A stretch of 64,000 bases of DNA, taken from contig CM060194.1 of the NCBI GenBank assembly GCA_030549335.1, positions 13,084,171-13,148,170 on the forward strand, given 5' to 3'. Position numbers and translations under genes: made by a program. Origin of the DNA: Pontederia crassipes. Taxonomy: Eukaryota > Streptophyta > Magnoliopsida > Commelinales > Pontederiaceae. Under the pieces are notes generated by a model. It saw only the letters and a program-made list of their open reading frames with translations, was not told where the DNA came from and searched no databases. Positions 12,827-24,409 of this stretch are shown here, piece after piece; the first letter of the stretch is position 1, and the number at the start of each line of letters is the position of its first letter.

Positions 12827-14036
12827 AATGACTGCATTATTTGCAAATCATCAAAAATTTCAGTGATACAAAATTGTATAAGGAAAGAAAAAAAGTTTAT
12901 GAAACAACTGAGGAAGAACAGATTGTTTAGCTAATGTTTGCTAATCATACTGCTAGGTATAGAGATAGCATACACATGTACATTTACTCTATGTAATCAA
13001 TGGACTTATTGCTGTTTCGGTTGTCATCTCAATTTAAGGTAGAGATTGCACGTATTTTGTGGTCGTCCTTCTAAATTTTATCTTTTTGGAACACAATTCA
13101 GCTTTTGTTTTCGAAAGATGTGGAGGCAAGGAAAGATGTTGTAACTGCAGTTTCACACAGTGGTGAAACACGTCACGCGACCACCGTGAAAGCAAGCAAC
13201 ATAAACAGTTCACTCAGAACCAACAGTAGAAACAGCACCACAATAGCAGCTAGAGCTTCACATAATTTTTTAAAACAACAAAGGTCATTGCAGAAGTGGA
13301 CTCGGAGTTGTCGGTGAAAATCACGAATAAAAAACATAACTGTCCTTTGAGGATAAAAAATATTATGCAATCCATTTGAGCTTTAACTCAAGTTCCTTTC
13401 AAGTACAACATTGCTATAGATTATGTAATAGGGCTACAGACCTTTTGGTTGATATTGATAAATCTCAGGGTTTCAAATTTTTTTGTAAGGAGGATCTTCC
13501 TTGTAATCTTCTTAGTATCTTGTATCAAGATGTCCTTTGGCATGCAAATTAATAGTTAACTCTTTCGTTAAAAAGAAAAATACTTCCTGGTTCAGATAGG
13601 ACATGTAACATAGAATACAGATTCTGTGTCGATCTTCAGAAAGAACCATTGAGATGGGCCCACCTTCATTAGTGGCAATGTCTTATTACTATTTTCCCGT
13701 CAAAGGATTACTTCATCAATGTGTTCTCAGTTGTGCCATTATTGTATTTTCAATGTCTGATTGAGAATGAAAATTATGATAACTTTGCCTATGAACATGT
13801 TTTCGAAATAAAATATATATAGATAAAATTTCATGCAATTTTTATTTGAAGCTAAAAATCCTTCACTATCTTTCAGGGTGGAAGAATAAATTATTCTGTC
13901 ATATGAAAGATTATAAGATTATTTTGATATAATAAGTATATATAACATAATTGTCTAGCTACGAAGCATGCTTGGTCCTGACTATCATGATTGTAACCGA
14001 ATCATGTGGCTTAATTGATATTTGAAATTGCTCATG
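12827..14036. other. CACTA 5' interior without a recognised gene
   Basis: AT-rich DNA upstream of the TNP2-like start, probably 5' leader or intron of the element's transcript. Open frames at 13105-13370 on both strands have no family motif. No nested insertion with ends could be seen. Confidence 0.5.
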
Positions 14037-14059
14037 GACCTATGCGCGGAAGTTTTTTT

Positions 14060-14350
14060 GCTCACGGATCTGGCCGCCACCAGAAGGGCGGCCGGATCTG
14101 GCCGCCGCCGCGCAAGGGCGGCCGGATATGGCCGCCGCGCTCGGAGGGCGACCGGATCTGACTGCTGCGCGCGGAGGGCGACCAGATCTGGCTGCCGCGC
14201 GCGGAGGGCGGCCGGATCTGGCCGTCGCGCACGAATGGCGACTGGATCTGGCCGCCGCGCGCGAATGACGGCCGGATCTGGCCGCCGCGCGCAAATAATG
14301 ACCGGATCTGGCCGCCGCACGGAGGGCGGCCGGATCTGGCCGCCGGAGAG
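14060..14350. repeat. GC-rich palindromic minisatellite, about 30-bp unit, in the CACTA 5' leader
   Basis: Nine or ten imperfect copies of a unit with the near-palindrome GGCGGCCGGATCTGGCCGCC followed by a CGCGCG-type spacer lie between the right subterminal array and the coding region, about 0.85 kb from the 5' terminus. Each unit can fold on itself and is dense in CG and CHG sites. The position, GC richness and repeat structure recall the downstream control region in the untranslated first exon of maize Spm. That analogy is inference. Frames reading Arg/Ala/Pro-rich strings through it are artefacts of the repeat. Confidence 0.8.
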
Positions 14351-14559
14351 ACCAATATATATCCAAGGAGGGCGGGGATCGAACCTACCTGCGCCGAAGA
14401 TTCCAGTCGACGGCGGAAGCTTCGGGCGGCAGCGAACGCGGGAGGTGGTCGACGGCCGGACGAACAGCGGACGAAACGGCGGTCGGACGTATCAGCGGAC
14501 GAACGTTCAAAACGTTCAAAGTAAGAGTGGGGTCGGGTTTTTATATAACCACTTTTCGA

Positions 14560-15180
14560 CGGTCGAAATTGTCGCAACATAGGTAAATATAATATTATAT
14601 TAATTCGCGTTTCAACGGCTCGAATCCGCTGGAAAAACCGTCGATAGTTTCGACGGTTATTCAAACCGTCGAAATATCGACGGTTTTAGCTGTCGATTCC
14701 CATAATAATAAATTTTCAAGACATCAACAGATCTATAGTTTGTGTAAATTATAAATTTCCATTTTCGACGGTTGAGACCGTCAAAAACAATTAAGCTAGA
14801 ATATTTTATTTAAATACTATCGACGGGTATGACTGCCGAAATATCGACGGTTGCTTCGAACGTCGCAAATTTCGACGGTCAAAACCGTCGATAAGTTCAA
14901 TAATTGTACGGAACCAACGTTGAAATATTTCGACGGTTCAGACCGCTGGAAGTTTCGACGGTTAGATAAATCGCCAAAATTATCGACGGTCATAACCGTC
15001 GAAGTATAAATATTTTTGACGGAACCTTTCGACGAATTAAGAACCGTTGAAAGTTTAGACGACTAAAACTATCGAAAATTATCCGACGAAAATGTCGACG
15101 GTTTGGAAGATCTGCCGAAAAAACCGTCGATATTTTAGACGGATGTCGGACCGTCAAAAATGAACCGTCAGAAATATGAC
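14560..15180. repeat. CACTA right (5') subterminal repeat array
   Basis: Inverted and direct copies of TCGACGGTTTTAACCGTCGA-like motifs, inverse to the left array, end at the right TIR. In this superfamily such an array serves as promoter and transposase-binding region; here that is inferred from position. Confidence 0.82.
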
Positions 15181-15360
15181 TTTTTCTTGTGGTGTATATT
15201 TATATTATTTTATTTTTTGCACCACATCAATAGTGTAATCGGGGAACTGAATGACGTGTGCAAAAAAAATAAAGTTTGAAGACAATGTAATTACAAATTA
15301 AAGTTTAGGATCCACCTACTTACTGCATCCAAAGTTGGGGATGATTCGTCTAAGTTACCC

Positions 15361-15410
15361 TAGATAATTAGATATAGCATCATTTGGGTTCCACTTCCAC
15401 GTTGCATTTC

Positions 15411-15476
<66 letters not shown>

Positions 15477-18429
15477 ATATGTATGTACGTACGTATAAGT
15501 GTGTGTGTGAAAAAATGAGTGTGTGAAGCGTTTTTCGTGTAAAGCGACTTTACTCATATTTTTTATATTCTTTTCAATATCTATTTTTACTAATAGCTTA
15601 GAGGATCAATCATGATAACAAAAAATATTTATAAGATAAGAATTTATATAAAATGATTATATTTATAATGAAAGATAATAATGTGCAGAAATTCGTAAAA
15701 AATTAAAAGTGATGAATATAATTATTATTGATGATTTGTGTCATATTTTTTTAAACTATTAATAAAAAAAAGTTGCTTAACATGCGCTTCACACGAAAAC
15801 ACTTCACACGGTAATTAATATATATCACAATGTTCTTGTAAATTGGTATTAAGTCATTTTTTCAATCTATATTCTTTTTATTTTGTGCGATATTTAAAAT
15901 TATTAATACTTGAATGTAAGGAATAAGTATCATAACTCAAAATTTAGATTGCTCTTATTATCTGAGACTGTCATCGTCACTATCATCATATTGTTCGAAA
16001 AAGTGATCAAGTAGAAAATTAGAATATTATCATCTGAGTTTAACTTATGTTATTTCGAATTGCATGTCTGTGAGCTGAAACAATACCTTTACCTACACAT
16101 GACTGCAAATTTAATTCATATTCAAATGAAGATAAATTGCTCTACTCAATCATAATCGGCACTCATCGTATTATGTCAACAACAACATATAATTGATTAA
16201 AAGTGGGTTAAACTTATAAGTTCAGGTTCCTATATACGGTGTATTAATTATTTTATCTCCTCTTATAAGCAAGTAAGAAATCTTTGGTCCATATGCAATG
16301 TACTGTATATATAGCTTGCCAAGAGGTCAAATCTCTTCCGAGTCAAGCACATGGGATTGCATATAAGTTTTCTTTTCTCATTCGTTCATACTTCATAAAC
16401 AATGGGATCTCTCAACTATGCAATTATCATATACTCCAGGTATTGTTCTAAGCTAGTCATTGCTCATTATTATTACTCTAATTAATTGATTAGAAACTAC
16501 GAACTGATCAATATCATATCTCAATTAACAGCATTGACATAGAATATATCGACCCACATTTGACATGCATGAACTAATAACGCAAGCAATAAAATTTAAA
16601 TATGATATTAGTGATAAATTTAAAACTTATCGACCTCTCAGCTAGTCATCGTTCATTATTATCATATTAATTAATTGACTAGAAACTATGAAGTGATATC
16701 TCAATTAACAGCATCGACGTTTGACATGCATTTGTAACCAACCTGAATTGGAGTAATAACAGATTACTACTTGGAAATTTTTATTAGACTGTCAGGTACA
16801 TGGTGTAAGATGATAAAAATTAATTTTAGACTTATGAACAGTGCCCATAATCATGAACCTGCGAACTGTCACTTCGCTCGCCAAATATTGGAACTGAAAA
16901 AAAATAATTAAGTACATAAAAAAAAACAGGAGCACTTAAATATGGAAGCTAACTAATTAAACGTCCAGTTATTCGTGCATGGAGAAGGGTTATACTAATA
17001 CAAATAACAAGATAACTAATTTAGTGATTAAGCAACTGGGTTAGAATATGGATCCGGATGTGTGTCCTTTATGTACGTCAAAAGAAGTGGAGCCGGATTA
17101 ATTGATTGTACCTATATTATTTTTTGTTCTTCACGTAAGTCGACCGGATAAGTTTGGTTAGTTGAAGCAGTTAAAATGACTTTATTGGTTTTAGTGTTAG
17201 AAAATTTATTTTTTTATCAAATCAATCTTTTATTTATATATATATATATATATATGATTTAAGTAATATGCAATCAAAAGTTGTACAACTAAAATATATA
17301 TATATATATATAATTTAAGTAATATGTAATTAAAAGTTGTACAACTAATATGAACCCAATAAATTTGAGATATAACGGTGGAGTTAAAGATGAATTTTAT
17401 TGGGTTCACTAAGTATAATTATAAGCATCACATAATTTCGATATGAAATAGTTTTATAATTGATTTAAAACTTTTAAATAATGATCAAACATATACCATT
17501 ATCTTAATACTTTATTATTAAATAAATATTTTTATAAATTCTACGATGAACCTTATATCTTTGTATAAATTTTTGTACTCGTAAATTTAAGATTCAATAA
17601 CTAACACTTATAGACAAGAAAATTATGTAAAATGATAATTAATAACCTTTCGTTGCTGAAAGTTATAGCAATGCTAAAAAATAGTTGAATAAAAAGTATA
17701 CAAGTTCTGGACAATCACATAATTAAATAATATAAATACAACTAATATTTTCATTCATAAATTTTAGATCTATACATGATTTTTTATAAATCACATAATT
17801 AAATAAGAAAATGAATATATCAAATTATTTATATGATTATTAATATATTTAAAATAGGATAAAATTGAATATCAGTGATTCAAGATGACAAATGAATTAT
17901 AACCTTAGGTTGACAAAAGTTATAGCAATATTAAATTTTAAAGTTAAGTAGAAAAAATATACAATATAAAATTTGTATAGATAAATACTACAAATATAAT
18001 TATTTTTTTTATAGATAATACCTGATAATAAAACAAAAATGTGGGAGGGGTTCGTAAACGAGTAAACAAAAGTAAAGAAGTATTAATAAATGTTGCTATT
18101 AGCTAGAATCGATCACGCGCAGCACTGAAGAAGGTGACACCTTGTTTAACGCGAGAACGGTCGGTTGATTTAATCGGATAATGAAATTGAACCTTGTAGT
18201 AATTAAAGTAATATTTGGAAGTGTTAGATCACTTGTAATTTTTAAATATTTAATTAATGCATTGTAATATTTTTTCCCAATGAACTATTTTACTAGCAAA
18301 GATATCAATACATTTTGAATAAATTTAAGTAAATGCCCATCAACTTTATCCACTTTTTTAAATTTGTGGTCAAAGTTTATTTTGTAACGAGATTGTTCTC
18401 ACTCAGATCGGCTAATATTTTTTGGTGCA
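15361..18429. other. AT-rich gene-free region with TA microsatellites and small duplications
   Basis: Contains a TA microsatellite (about 15416-15464), two shorter TA runs (about 17237-17254 and 17294-17312), and a direct duplication at 16453-16568 and 16642-16731. A 36-bp element beginning ATTTAAGTAATATG is repeated at about 17256 and 17312, each copy next to a TA run. No gene or RNA gene is visible. Confidence 0.55.
15416..15464. repeat. TA dinucleotide microsatellite
   Basis: About 24 uninterrupted TA units followed by imperfect TATG/TACG units to about 15490. Confidence 0.95.
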
Positions 18430-18835
18430 TGATACATGCCTTGAATTAATCCCACATGCAGAGAGATGTTGGGTATATATGTGAACATGTCCTTTATTAA
18501 GTGTGATGCGTTTTGAGAAAATCGTACGGGCTAAGGTCCAGAGTGGACAATATCACACGTTGGTCAGGAGTGTTGCATATGGTATCAGAACCACTCCATG
18601 TGAGCCTCTATACATGGTAGAGTGCGATTACTCAACGAGGGCATTGAATCTCCTAAGGGAGGAAGAATGCGTGAGGCATACCTTGAATTAGACTCACATG
18701 CATAAGTTACGAGAGAGATGCTAGGTATATATGTGAACATGTCATTTACTGAATGTGATGCGTTTTGAGAAAATCGTGCGGGCCATGGCCCAGAGCGGAC
18801 AATATCACATGCTATTTAAGAGTGTTGCATAAAAA
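18430..18835 (+). mobile_element. Fossil LTR retrotransposon relic, two tandem LTR-like fragments
   Basis: A unit running from CCACATGCA through GTATATATGTGAACATGTC and GTGATGCGTTTTGAGAAAAT to GTGTTGCAT occurs twice, starting near 18432 and 18682. The first copy is followed at about 18578 by TGGTATCAGAACC, close to the methionine-tRNA primer-binding site used by many plant LTR elements. The AGCGGACAATATCAC phrase is common in plant LTR repeats. Only short fragments remain and no coding region is present. It is broken, and family assignment (copia versus gypsy) is not possible here. Confidence 0.5.
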
Positions 18836-19389
18836 AAAGTCATTTTATCGAATGTATATAATTTATTTAATGATATACTTTTATTCTTATGTTATAAAAA
18901 AAGTTACATCATGTTTCTGCATTCCTTCGTCGTCCATAATGAATCGCGAACTCCGATTTAAATCGCAATTTACCATCATGCATATCATGAACTATATCAT
19001 GATTCTTATATGACAATTCATCATACTTATCATCCTTGACATAATATTGGTAAGAACATTTAAAACTTAACATACCTTATTAACTTGAGAACCATCATCT
19101 CCTGTGAACATCATTCAATAAAGATATGCATCTATCACAATCATAAAATGCATAATATACATTTATCATTATCTCTTACTTTCATTATCATGTATATCCA
19201 ATGAATGTACTTGTTTTTTAACCTCTTCATTTCTTACCTTACATTTTCTCAGATTACTTTATAACCCTTTAAATATTCATTCATCTTGCATTCATACATT
19301 TATCATATAATGTTATTGGAGTACCTTCCCCTTATGATCTCACTTTCATTGACCTTATCATATGACATATTTCATATTTATATTAGAAA
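18836..19389. other. AT-rich DNA, nothing recognised
   Basis: No gene, no clear repeat boundary and no RNA gene. Runs such as TATCATNNATATC recur but without regular period. Confidence 0.5.
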
Positions 19390-20090
19390 TCTTAAACACT
19401 ATTTAGTTGATGGTATTTTTTCTGAAGTCTTAGTCACCATAAGGTGAAAATGCATTTACTTTTCATTTTTAGCTTTAATGGCCACTTCTTCACCATATGA
19501 CATCTTTCATTTATATATTGGAAAGTCTCAAACACCATTTAGCTGACGACATTATTTCTCGAAAAGTTTCAATCATCATAAGATGAAAGGGATTTACTTC
19601 TCATCTTTACATTCAATACTTACTTTCATTATGTTCAACATATGACATGCTTCATCTTTACTTAATAATCGGTATATGGTGACATCATTACATTGGTTAA
19701 TAGGAAATTGAGAAAAATATCAAACACCTTTTGGATGGTGTCATTATTTTTTAAAGAAGTCTCAATCATTTTTAAGGTAAAAGGTATTTACTTATTATCT
19801 CATTTTTTATTTTTACAACATCATTACATTTGTTAATAGGGCACGGAAAAATTTCAAATACCTTTTGGTTGATGATATTATTTTTCAAAGAAATCTTAAT
19901 TACAGTGATATGAAAGACATTTATTTCTTACCACATCTTTCATTTTTACATAATTGAAGGCTCAAAGCAACATCATTACAATCAGACCAATGACCTTCAG
20001 AAAATTTCAAACATCCTTGCAGATGATGATATTATTTTCTGAAAATGTCTCAATCACCGTAAGCTGAAAGATAATTACTTCTTTAACATA
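19390..20090. repeat. Degenerate tandem repeat, five copies, about 130-195 bp apart
   Basis: Five copies of an about 80-bp core start near 19390, 19521, 19716, 19853 and 20005. Each core reads roughly TCAAACACCTTTTGGATGAT, then CATTATTTTCTGAAAAGTC, TCAATCACCATAAGRTGAAA and GGCATTTACTTCT. The copies differ at many positions, so the array is old. It may be part of a retrotransposon leader or LTR, since a promoter-like segment lies beyond it on the other strand, but nothing proves that. Confidence 0.65.
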
Positions 20091-20279
20091 ATAAGTGTCG
20101 AGACATTTCCTTCAATTTCATACTTTATTATAGTAATCAATATATCAATCATTCACATCAATCTTTTTTCATCTTTTAGTCTAATTACGACTGAGCATGC
20201 ATTACGTATATCTATGTGTCATATACAATCAATAAAAATCCATACATAACCAATATACATTAGAAAATAGATTTTATAC

Positions 20280-20565
20280 ATCTTATAAGTCATAGGTCAT
20301 GCTAAAAAATGTCATGACTATGCTCAAATTTGTCATGGTCGTACCGAGCTTTATCACGATCGTGCCCAAAGTTATCATGGACATGCTTAGTCTTGGCCAT
20401 TTGACTGTGCCGTTCTCGCTCATGGTCGTGAAAAGTTGATCATGATCGTGCTTGGCCTTGTCATGGTCATGACAAAGGTGTCACAGGTATGACCAAGAGC
20501 CTTTTAATCATCTCGATTTTGTTCACTCGGTCACGATCATTCCTAAGGTTGACACGACCAAGCTG
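20280..20565. repeat. Degenerate short repeats on the theme TCATGGTCRTGC
   Basis: About ten imperfect units of 25-30 bp contain TCATGACTATGC, TCATGGTCGT or ATCACGATCGTGCC. Several are self-complementary (ATCATGATCGTG). No coding signal is seen. Confidence 0.6.
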
Positions 20566-22160
20566 ACGTCCTGAAATCCTGATTTTCAACTTGAAAATTC
20601 TAATTTTTTAGATGGAATCTTTAAGAAATCATGCATATCATCCTTAACAATCTTAAAGGACATTCATATACATCTGATAAGCATATAGGATGAAAAAAAT
20701 CATGAGAATCATAACACAAAGAAGAATTAGGATTCTTACGTAAATCTTAGATCTAAAACATAATAATCATTTTCTAGGCATGTAGATATGTAGATCTAAG
20801 TATAAAACACATAGATATAAACATATGATCAATACACCCTCAATTGCAATCCTTGCTAAGAATTAAGGAGTTCTTAGATCTCTAGCTCAATCCAAATATG
20901 AAATTCATTGAGAGGGGAGAGAGGGGTTGGATCTCCTTACATGTTGTCTTGTTCTTTCTCAATGTTGATCCCCTTTCTCTTGTTCATATTTTCTTCCTTT
21001 TTGTCATCTTCCTCTTTGTTCTTCTATTTTTTCCTCAAATTTTTAGGTTGTAGCCATCATGAGAGAGGAAAGAAAAAAGAAGAGGAGGAGAGGTTTGGGG
21101 GCTTTTTATAGAGACTAACCTAAGATTTTTTTAGTATTTCCTCCAAATGACTTAAATACTTTTATATAAAAAATAGCAAAGAAGATTATATAAATTAGAT
21201 TAGATTAAATCCTATCGTTTCATCGTTATGTCAAGCATTGATTTACAAGAGTTGAGCCAACATTCTCCTACCTCTATGGTTGGAAAAATTATTTTAGTGT
21301 TGTACTCTTTTCTCTTCAAATTCTTCTTCCTCCCTCCTTTTTCTCCAACTATTCCAACTCCTACCACCTATGGATCATGTAATTGGCGGTTAGAAATTTA
21401 TGAAATAAAGACAATTATTATGTTAGATCAATCATTTTGTTTCGAAATTTGCACCCAAAATATCTATATTCTGACTTTTAAAAAGCATAAGTTATCTCTC
21501 AAATTTTCACTATTTGTAGGTTTAATATTTTTAAAAGTAGCAAGTTTTTCCTTTTATGAAATAAATCATAATATGTTTTGGCCGTATTCTAAAGAATATC
21601 TATGTATTTTACCCTTTAGTTTCCCCCAATGTTGTGTGTGTCCGATTGTGATTGAAGGTGGGAAGGAAAACCAAGTTGACTAGAGGAAGGAGAAAATGTG
21701 TGTTCCTTTCTCACATAGTTCCCCCCTCTTTCGGTTCTAGGATGCTCATGACCTCTTTCTCGATGAACAGCAGCAATGTTTCCTCTTTGTGTTTTTGCTC
21801 AGACGTGCAGATAGGAGGAGAAGTGAGGAAAAACTAATTGGATGGAGAGGGAATAAAGCCCAATTATGTCATTAATAGCCTTTCAATGCTCTGTTGTTGG
21901 TGTTAATGCTCCAACATTAATATCCCTTGATTTTAGGGATTTGGGAATTCAAATTGAAGAATCAATTTTTGCCATTCTGATGTCACACGTACACAAGAGC
22001 AGGCGTATGAAATTTAAGGCGGACGTCCATTTTGCTTTTTTCTGGTTACAAAAATTTTAACTCATGATTTGAGTATCTGTAGTGGTCAATGTCATAAAGT
22101 TTTTTTCCAACAAGAAGTCTCAAAAAGCTAAGTAAATTCAAAGATAAAGATTTTGTTAAC
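20566..22160. other. Gene-free region, possible antisense LTR-like promoter
   Basis: On the minus strand a TATA-like CTCTATAAAAAG sits near 21113-21100, followed leftward by a pyrimidine-rich leader. This could be the promoter part of a broken LTR, but no ends were found. Plus-strand open frames at 20908-21111, 21228-21683 and 21652-22060 have hydrophobic or low-complexity content and no recognised domain. Confidence 0.35.
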
Positions 22161-23287
22161 TGTAATGGTCCAAATTTTTTAAGAATAAATAAAAGACATT
22201 ATAATTAGTTATTTGGATTTGAAAATTCATTATATATTTTTGAAATTATTTAATTTAAAAAATTGATGGAAATTAGAGAAGAAGTTGGAAAGATAAGATG
22301 GAGTTTGAAAAGAGGTGAAAATTATTATGAGTGGTTATTTAAATTCGAATTTAATTAATCTTGAATGCTTAACAAAGGGCTAATTAATGATGAATGGCCA
22401 TGATTAATTTTAAAAAAGTCCAAGGTCCAATAAAAATTAGAACTCATGATTACCTCTATAAATAGATATTAAAAGGTGGCTACAAATTCATTGGCAAAAT
22501 AGAATTTTTGCACCACGAGCCATACTTTGTTTCTCTTTTTTAAGCAAATCGAGACATTCCAGAGGGCGCTCGATGGCCGGTTTCGAAGCTTGCATATAAG
22601 AGATCATTGTCCAAGTATTGGTCGCACGTTTTGTGATGGGACAGAAAGGAATCGTCGTTCAAAGTTTGGTGTTCGTGCAGATTTTTAGTAGAGGAATTTT
22701 AGTTAGTTTTTCAGCCAACTTTAAGTACGTAGGAGGATCCGACTTTAGCCTGATCCAGATCTATACTCACATTGATCCATAGTTATATTGATACATCACT
22801 ATGTAGATTCATTGCTTATTGATTCATTGTTATCCATTGTTATATCGTTATACTAACTTATTAGTTATGGCATTGTATTGTCCTATTGATTTATTGATAT
22901 CATGATTCATTGATTATCGTATAGTATTGTTCCATGTGGTCAATTGATTTATTGTTCCTATCTTGAACATTATTAATTATTGTCTATTGATGATGGTTAG
23001 ACCTTATGACTGAATATTTTTATACTGATGAATTTTTCTTGTACTTGGATCTGTGTAGGTGAGAGATTGAGATAGAGGATGATTTTGTAGGTGGCTCAAC
23101 TCAGTGACAGATGAATGTTGCACATGGGATAGAATTGATTCTAGATTGAGTCTTATCGAGTTGTTTAGTTCCTATTATTTCGCATTTTATAGTTTATATT
23201 TTTGTAAAATTATTTTATATAGAATTGTATAGCGTCTCTGATACGATTTTGAGCACGTAAAAATCACATGGATCTCATAACATTACA
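22161..23287 (+). mobile_element. Solo LTR, Ty3/gypsy (Tekay-like), fossil
   Basis: The stretch starts TGTAATG and ends CATTACA, 7-bp inverted termini of the TG...CA type. A TATA-like CTATAAATAG lies at about 22457, followed by a leader with CGAGACATTCCAGAGGGCG and an AT-rich U5-like tail ending in ATGGATCTCATAACATTACA. No primer-binding site or coding region follows, so it is a solo LTR of about 1.13 kb. Flanking pentamers TTAAC and TTAGT agree only partly, which suggests considerable age. The Tekay/chromovirus label rests on the style of the ends and U5 and is tentative. Confidence 0.65.
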
Positions 23288-24409
23288 TTAGTAGGGATGA
23301 TGAAAACTAGTGGTTTTGAATTTGGTTTCTACAATCATCACTAGACAAGAAAATATATCGTTGTGATTTTTATCTCAATTTCGAATTAGTCAAGTACAAA
23401 TAATGAATATCAAAGCCCAACTGGGTATAAAAAAATGACACACATCATCCTTTAATTAGAATACTTTTGATGGATTAAATAAAAAATTAAGAAAACTTGC
23501 ATAATTCCCGACACCGTCATTCGTAAGTAAAAGAATGATGCTAATTGCTTTTGGAACATAGGAAGTAATGAGTAATGCTTTTGGAACACAAGAACTAGGA
23601 AGTAAGTATATTGCAAAAACAAAATAAACTTTTGGCAACTCGAGTAATGAGCCTAATAATATTTTTCCAACATAACGAGTCTAATTCATATTTTTATGAA
23701 CCAATCAAAGAGGGTGCAAACACCACTTTATAATTTATTTTTCACATAAAAAAATTGTAATGAACAATTACTACACATCGAAACATGCCCTAATAATTCA
23801 ATTTTCAGTATAAAATTCATGAGTTTGTTTTTTGCACTGAAAGTTACTCTCTAATTTGTTTCTACACTTTATCACATCAAGTTTATTTGCTTTGGATTTT
23901 TTATAGGTAAAGATATTTCAACATATAAATTTATGATCACATTCGTGTCTCAAGCGTTTAAGATTATCCATTTGTAATTTTGGTTAATATACATATATTT
24001 TGAATTTCCCATGACTCATATATGTCATTTTACTAAATAGAATATTTTTTTGTGGTTTGTCACCCTATTATTTCTTATCTATAATATATTTGATATTTAT
24101 AAAAAATAAACTAAAAATAAACAAAACTCATCAAGGTTACTTTTGGGCTCGAGCCCATTGACAAAGACCAGACCATAAAATATAAACAAAAGTTTGAGGC
24201 CCAAAAACCAAATCAAGACTTCAAGGTTTTCTCCAATAAATAAATGATGACGGTCGGATTCACCAGTCACGAATCATAAGGAGCATCTCAGTTTCCTTTT
24301 CAAGTTCTATATTACCATCTGCCCGCAAGTGCGAGGATCTCTCCTGCCGGCGCGCCATTCACTCGCGATACCACAAAACCCTGACGGCGACGACGGCAGC
24401 GTCGAAGAA
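23288..24409. other. Intergenic DNA upstream of the eL33 pseudogene
   Basis: AT-rich to about 24200, then GC-richer 5'-leader-like DNA (24290-24409) belonging to the ribosomal protein pseudogene. A minus-strand frame at 23456-23638 contains an ACTTCCTAGTTC-type internal repeat and no known domain. Confidence 0.5.

Larger units (their letters stand above)
5654..15194 (-). mobile_element. CACTA (En/Spm) DNA transposon, 9.5 kb, with decayed transposase genes
   Basis: The left terminus is CACTACAAGAAAA and the right terminus ends TTTTCTTGTGGTG, its inverse with one change. The 3-bp target duplication TAT is present at 5651-5653 and 15195-15197. Subterminal arrays of short inverted repeats on the theme ACCGTCGATA/TATCGACGGT fill about 5680-6290 and 14560-15180, as expected for transposase-binding regions of this superfamily. 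Two transposase-related genes lie on the minus strand, so the right end is the 5' end. Both carry in-frame stops, so the copy looks incapable of making its own transposase although its ends look mobile. Confidence 0.93.
5145..15360. mobile_element. Long-TIR (Mutator-like/foldback) element split by the CACTA insertion
   Basis: The left arm (about 5145-5340) and the inverse of the right arm (about 15198-15360) match over some 150 bp: a TAAATTA start, a G-rich TCCCCCAACTT segment, CTTCAATTTGTAACTA, then AATAATATAAATATA. The left arm leads into a core with GGGGCGCCGACCCC repeats (5397-5620). The CACTA element 5654-15194 sits inside; without it this element would be about 0.67 kb. It belongs to the same type as 32333-33422, which shares the terminal GGGTAAATTA and an equally G-rich core. 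No clear outer target duplication was found and the extreme left end looks worn. Confidence 0.7.

Noticed and set aside
14060-14350. Regular repeat-spacer pattern suggestive of a CRISPR array
   Set aside because: Spacers are not unique sequence, units drift, and the window is a plant nuclear genome; it is a minisatellite in a CACTA element.
13985-14664. Arg/Pro-Asp repeat proteins of up to 200 residues
   Set aside because: Translation of the 30-bp palindromic array in all frames; composition follows the repeat.
15360-15557. 65-residue Ile/Tyr repeat protein
   Set aside because: It is a TA microsatellite read as codons.
18570-18600. Primer-binding-site motif as sign of a complete LTR element
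   Set aside because: No coding region follows and the second LTR-like copy starts within about 100 bp.
21228-22060. Three plus-strand open frames of 60-150 residues
   Set aside because: Hydrophobic or unremarkable composition, no known motif, no splice context, and AT-rich DNA between LTR relics.
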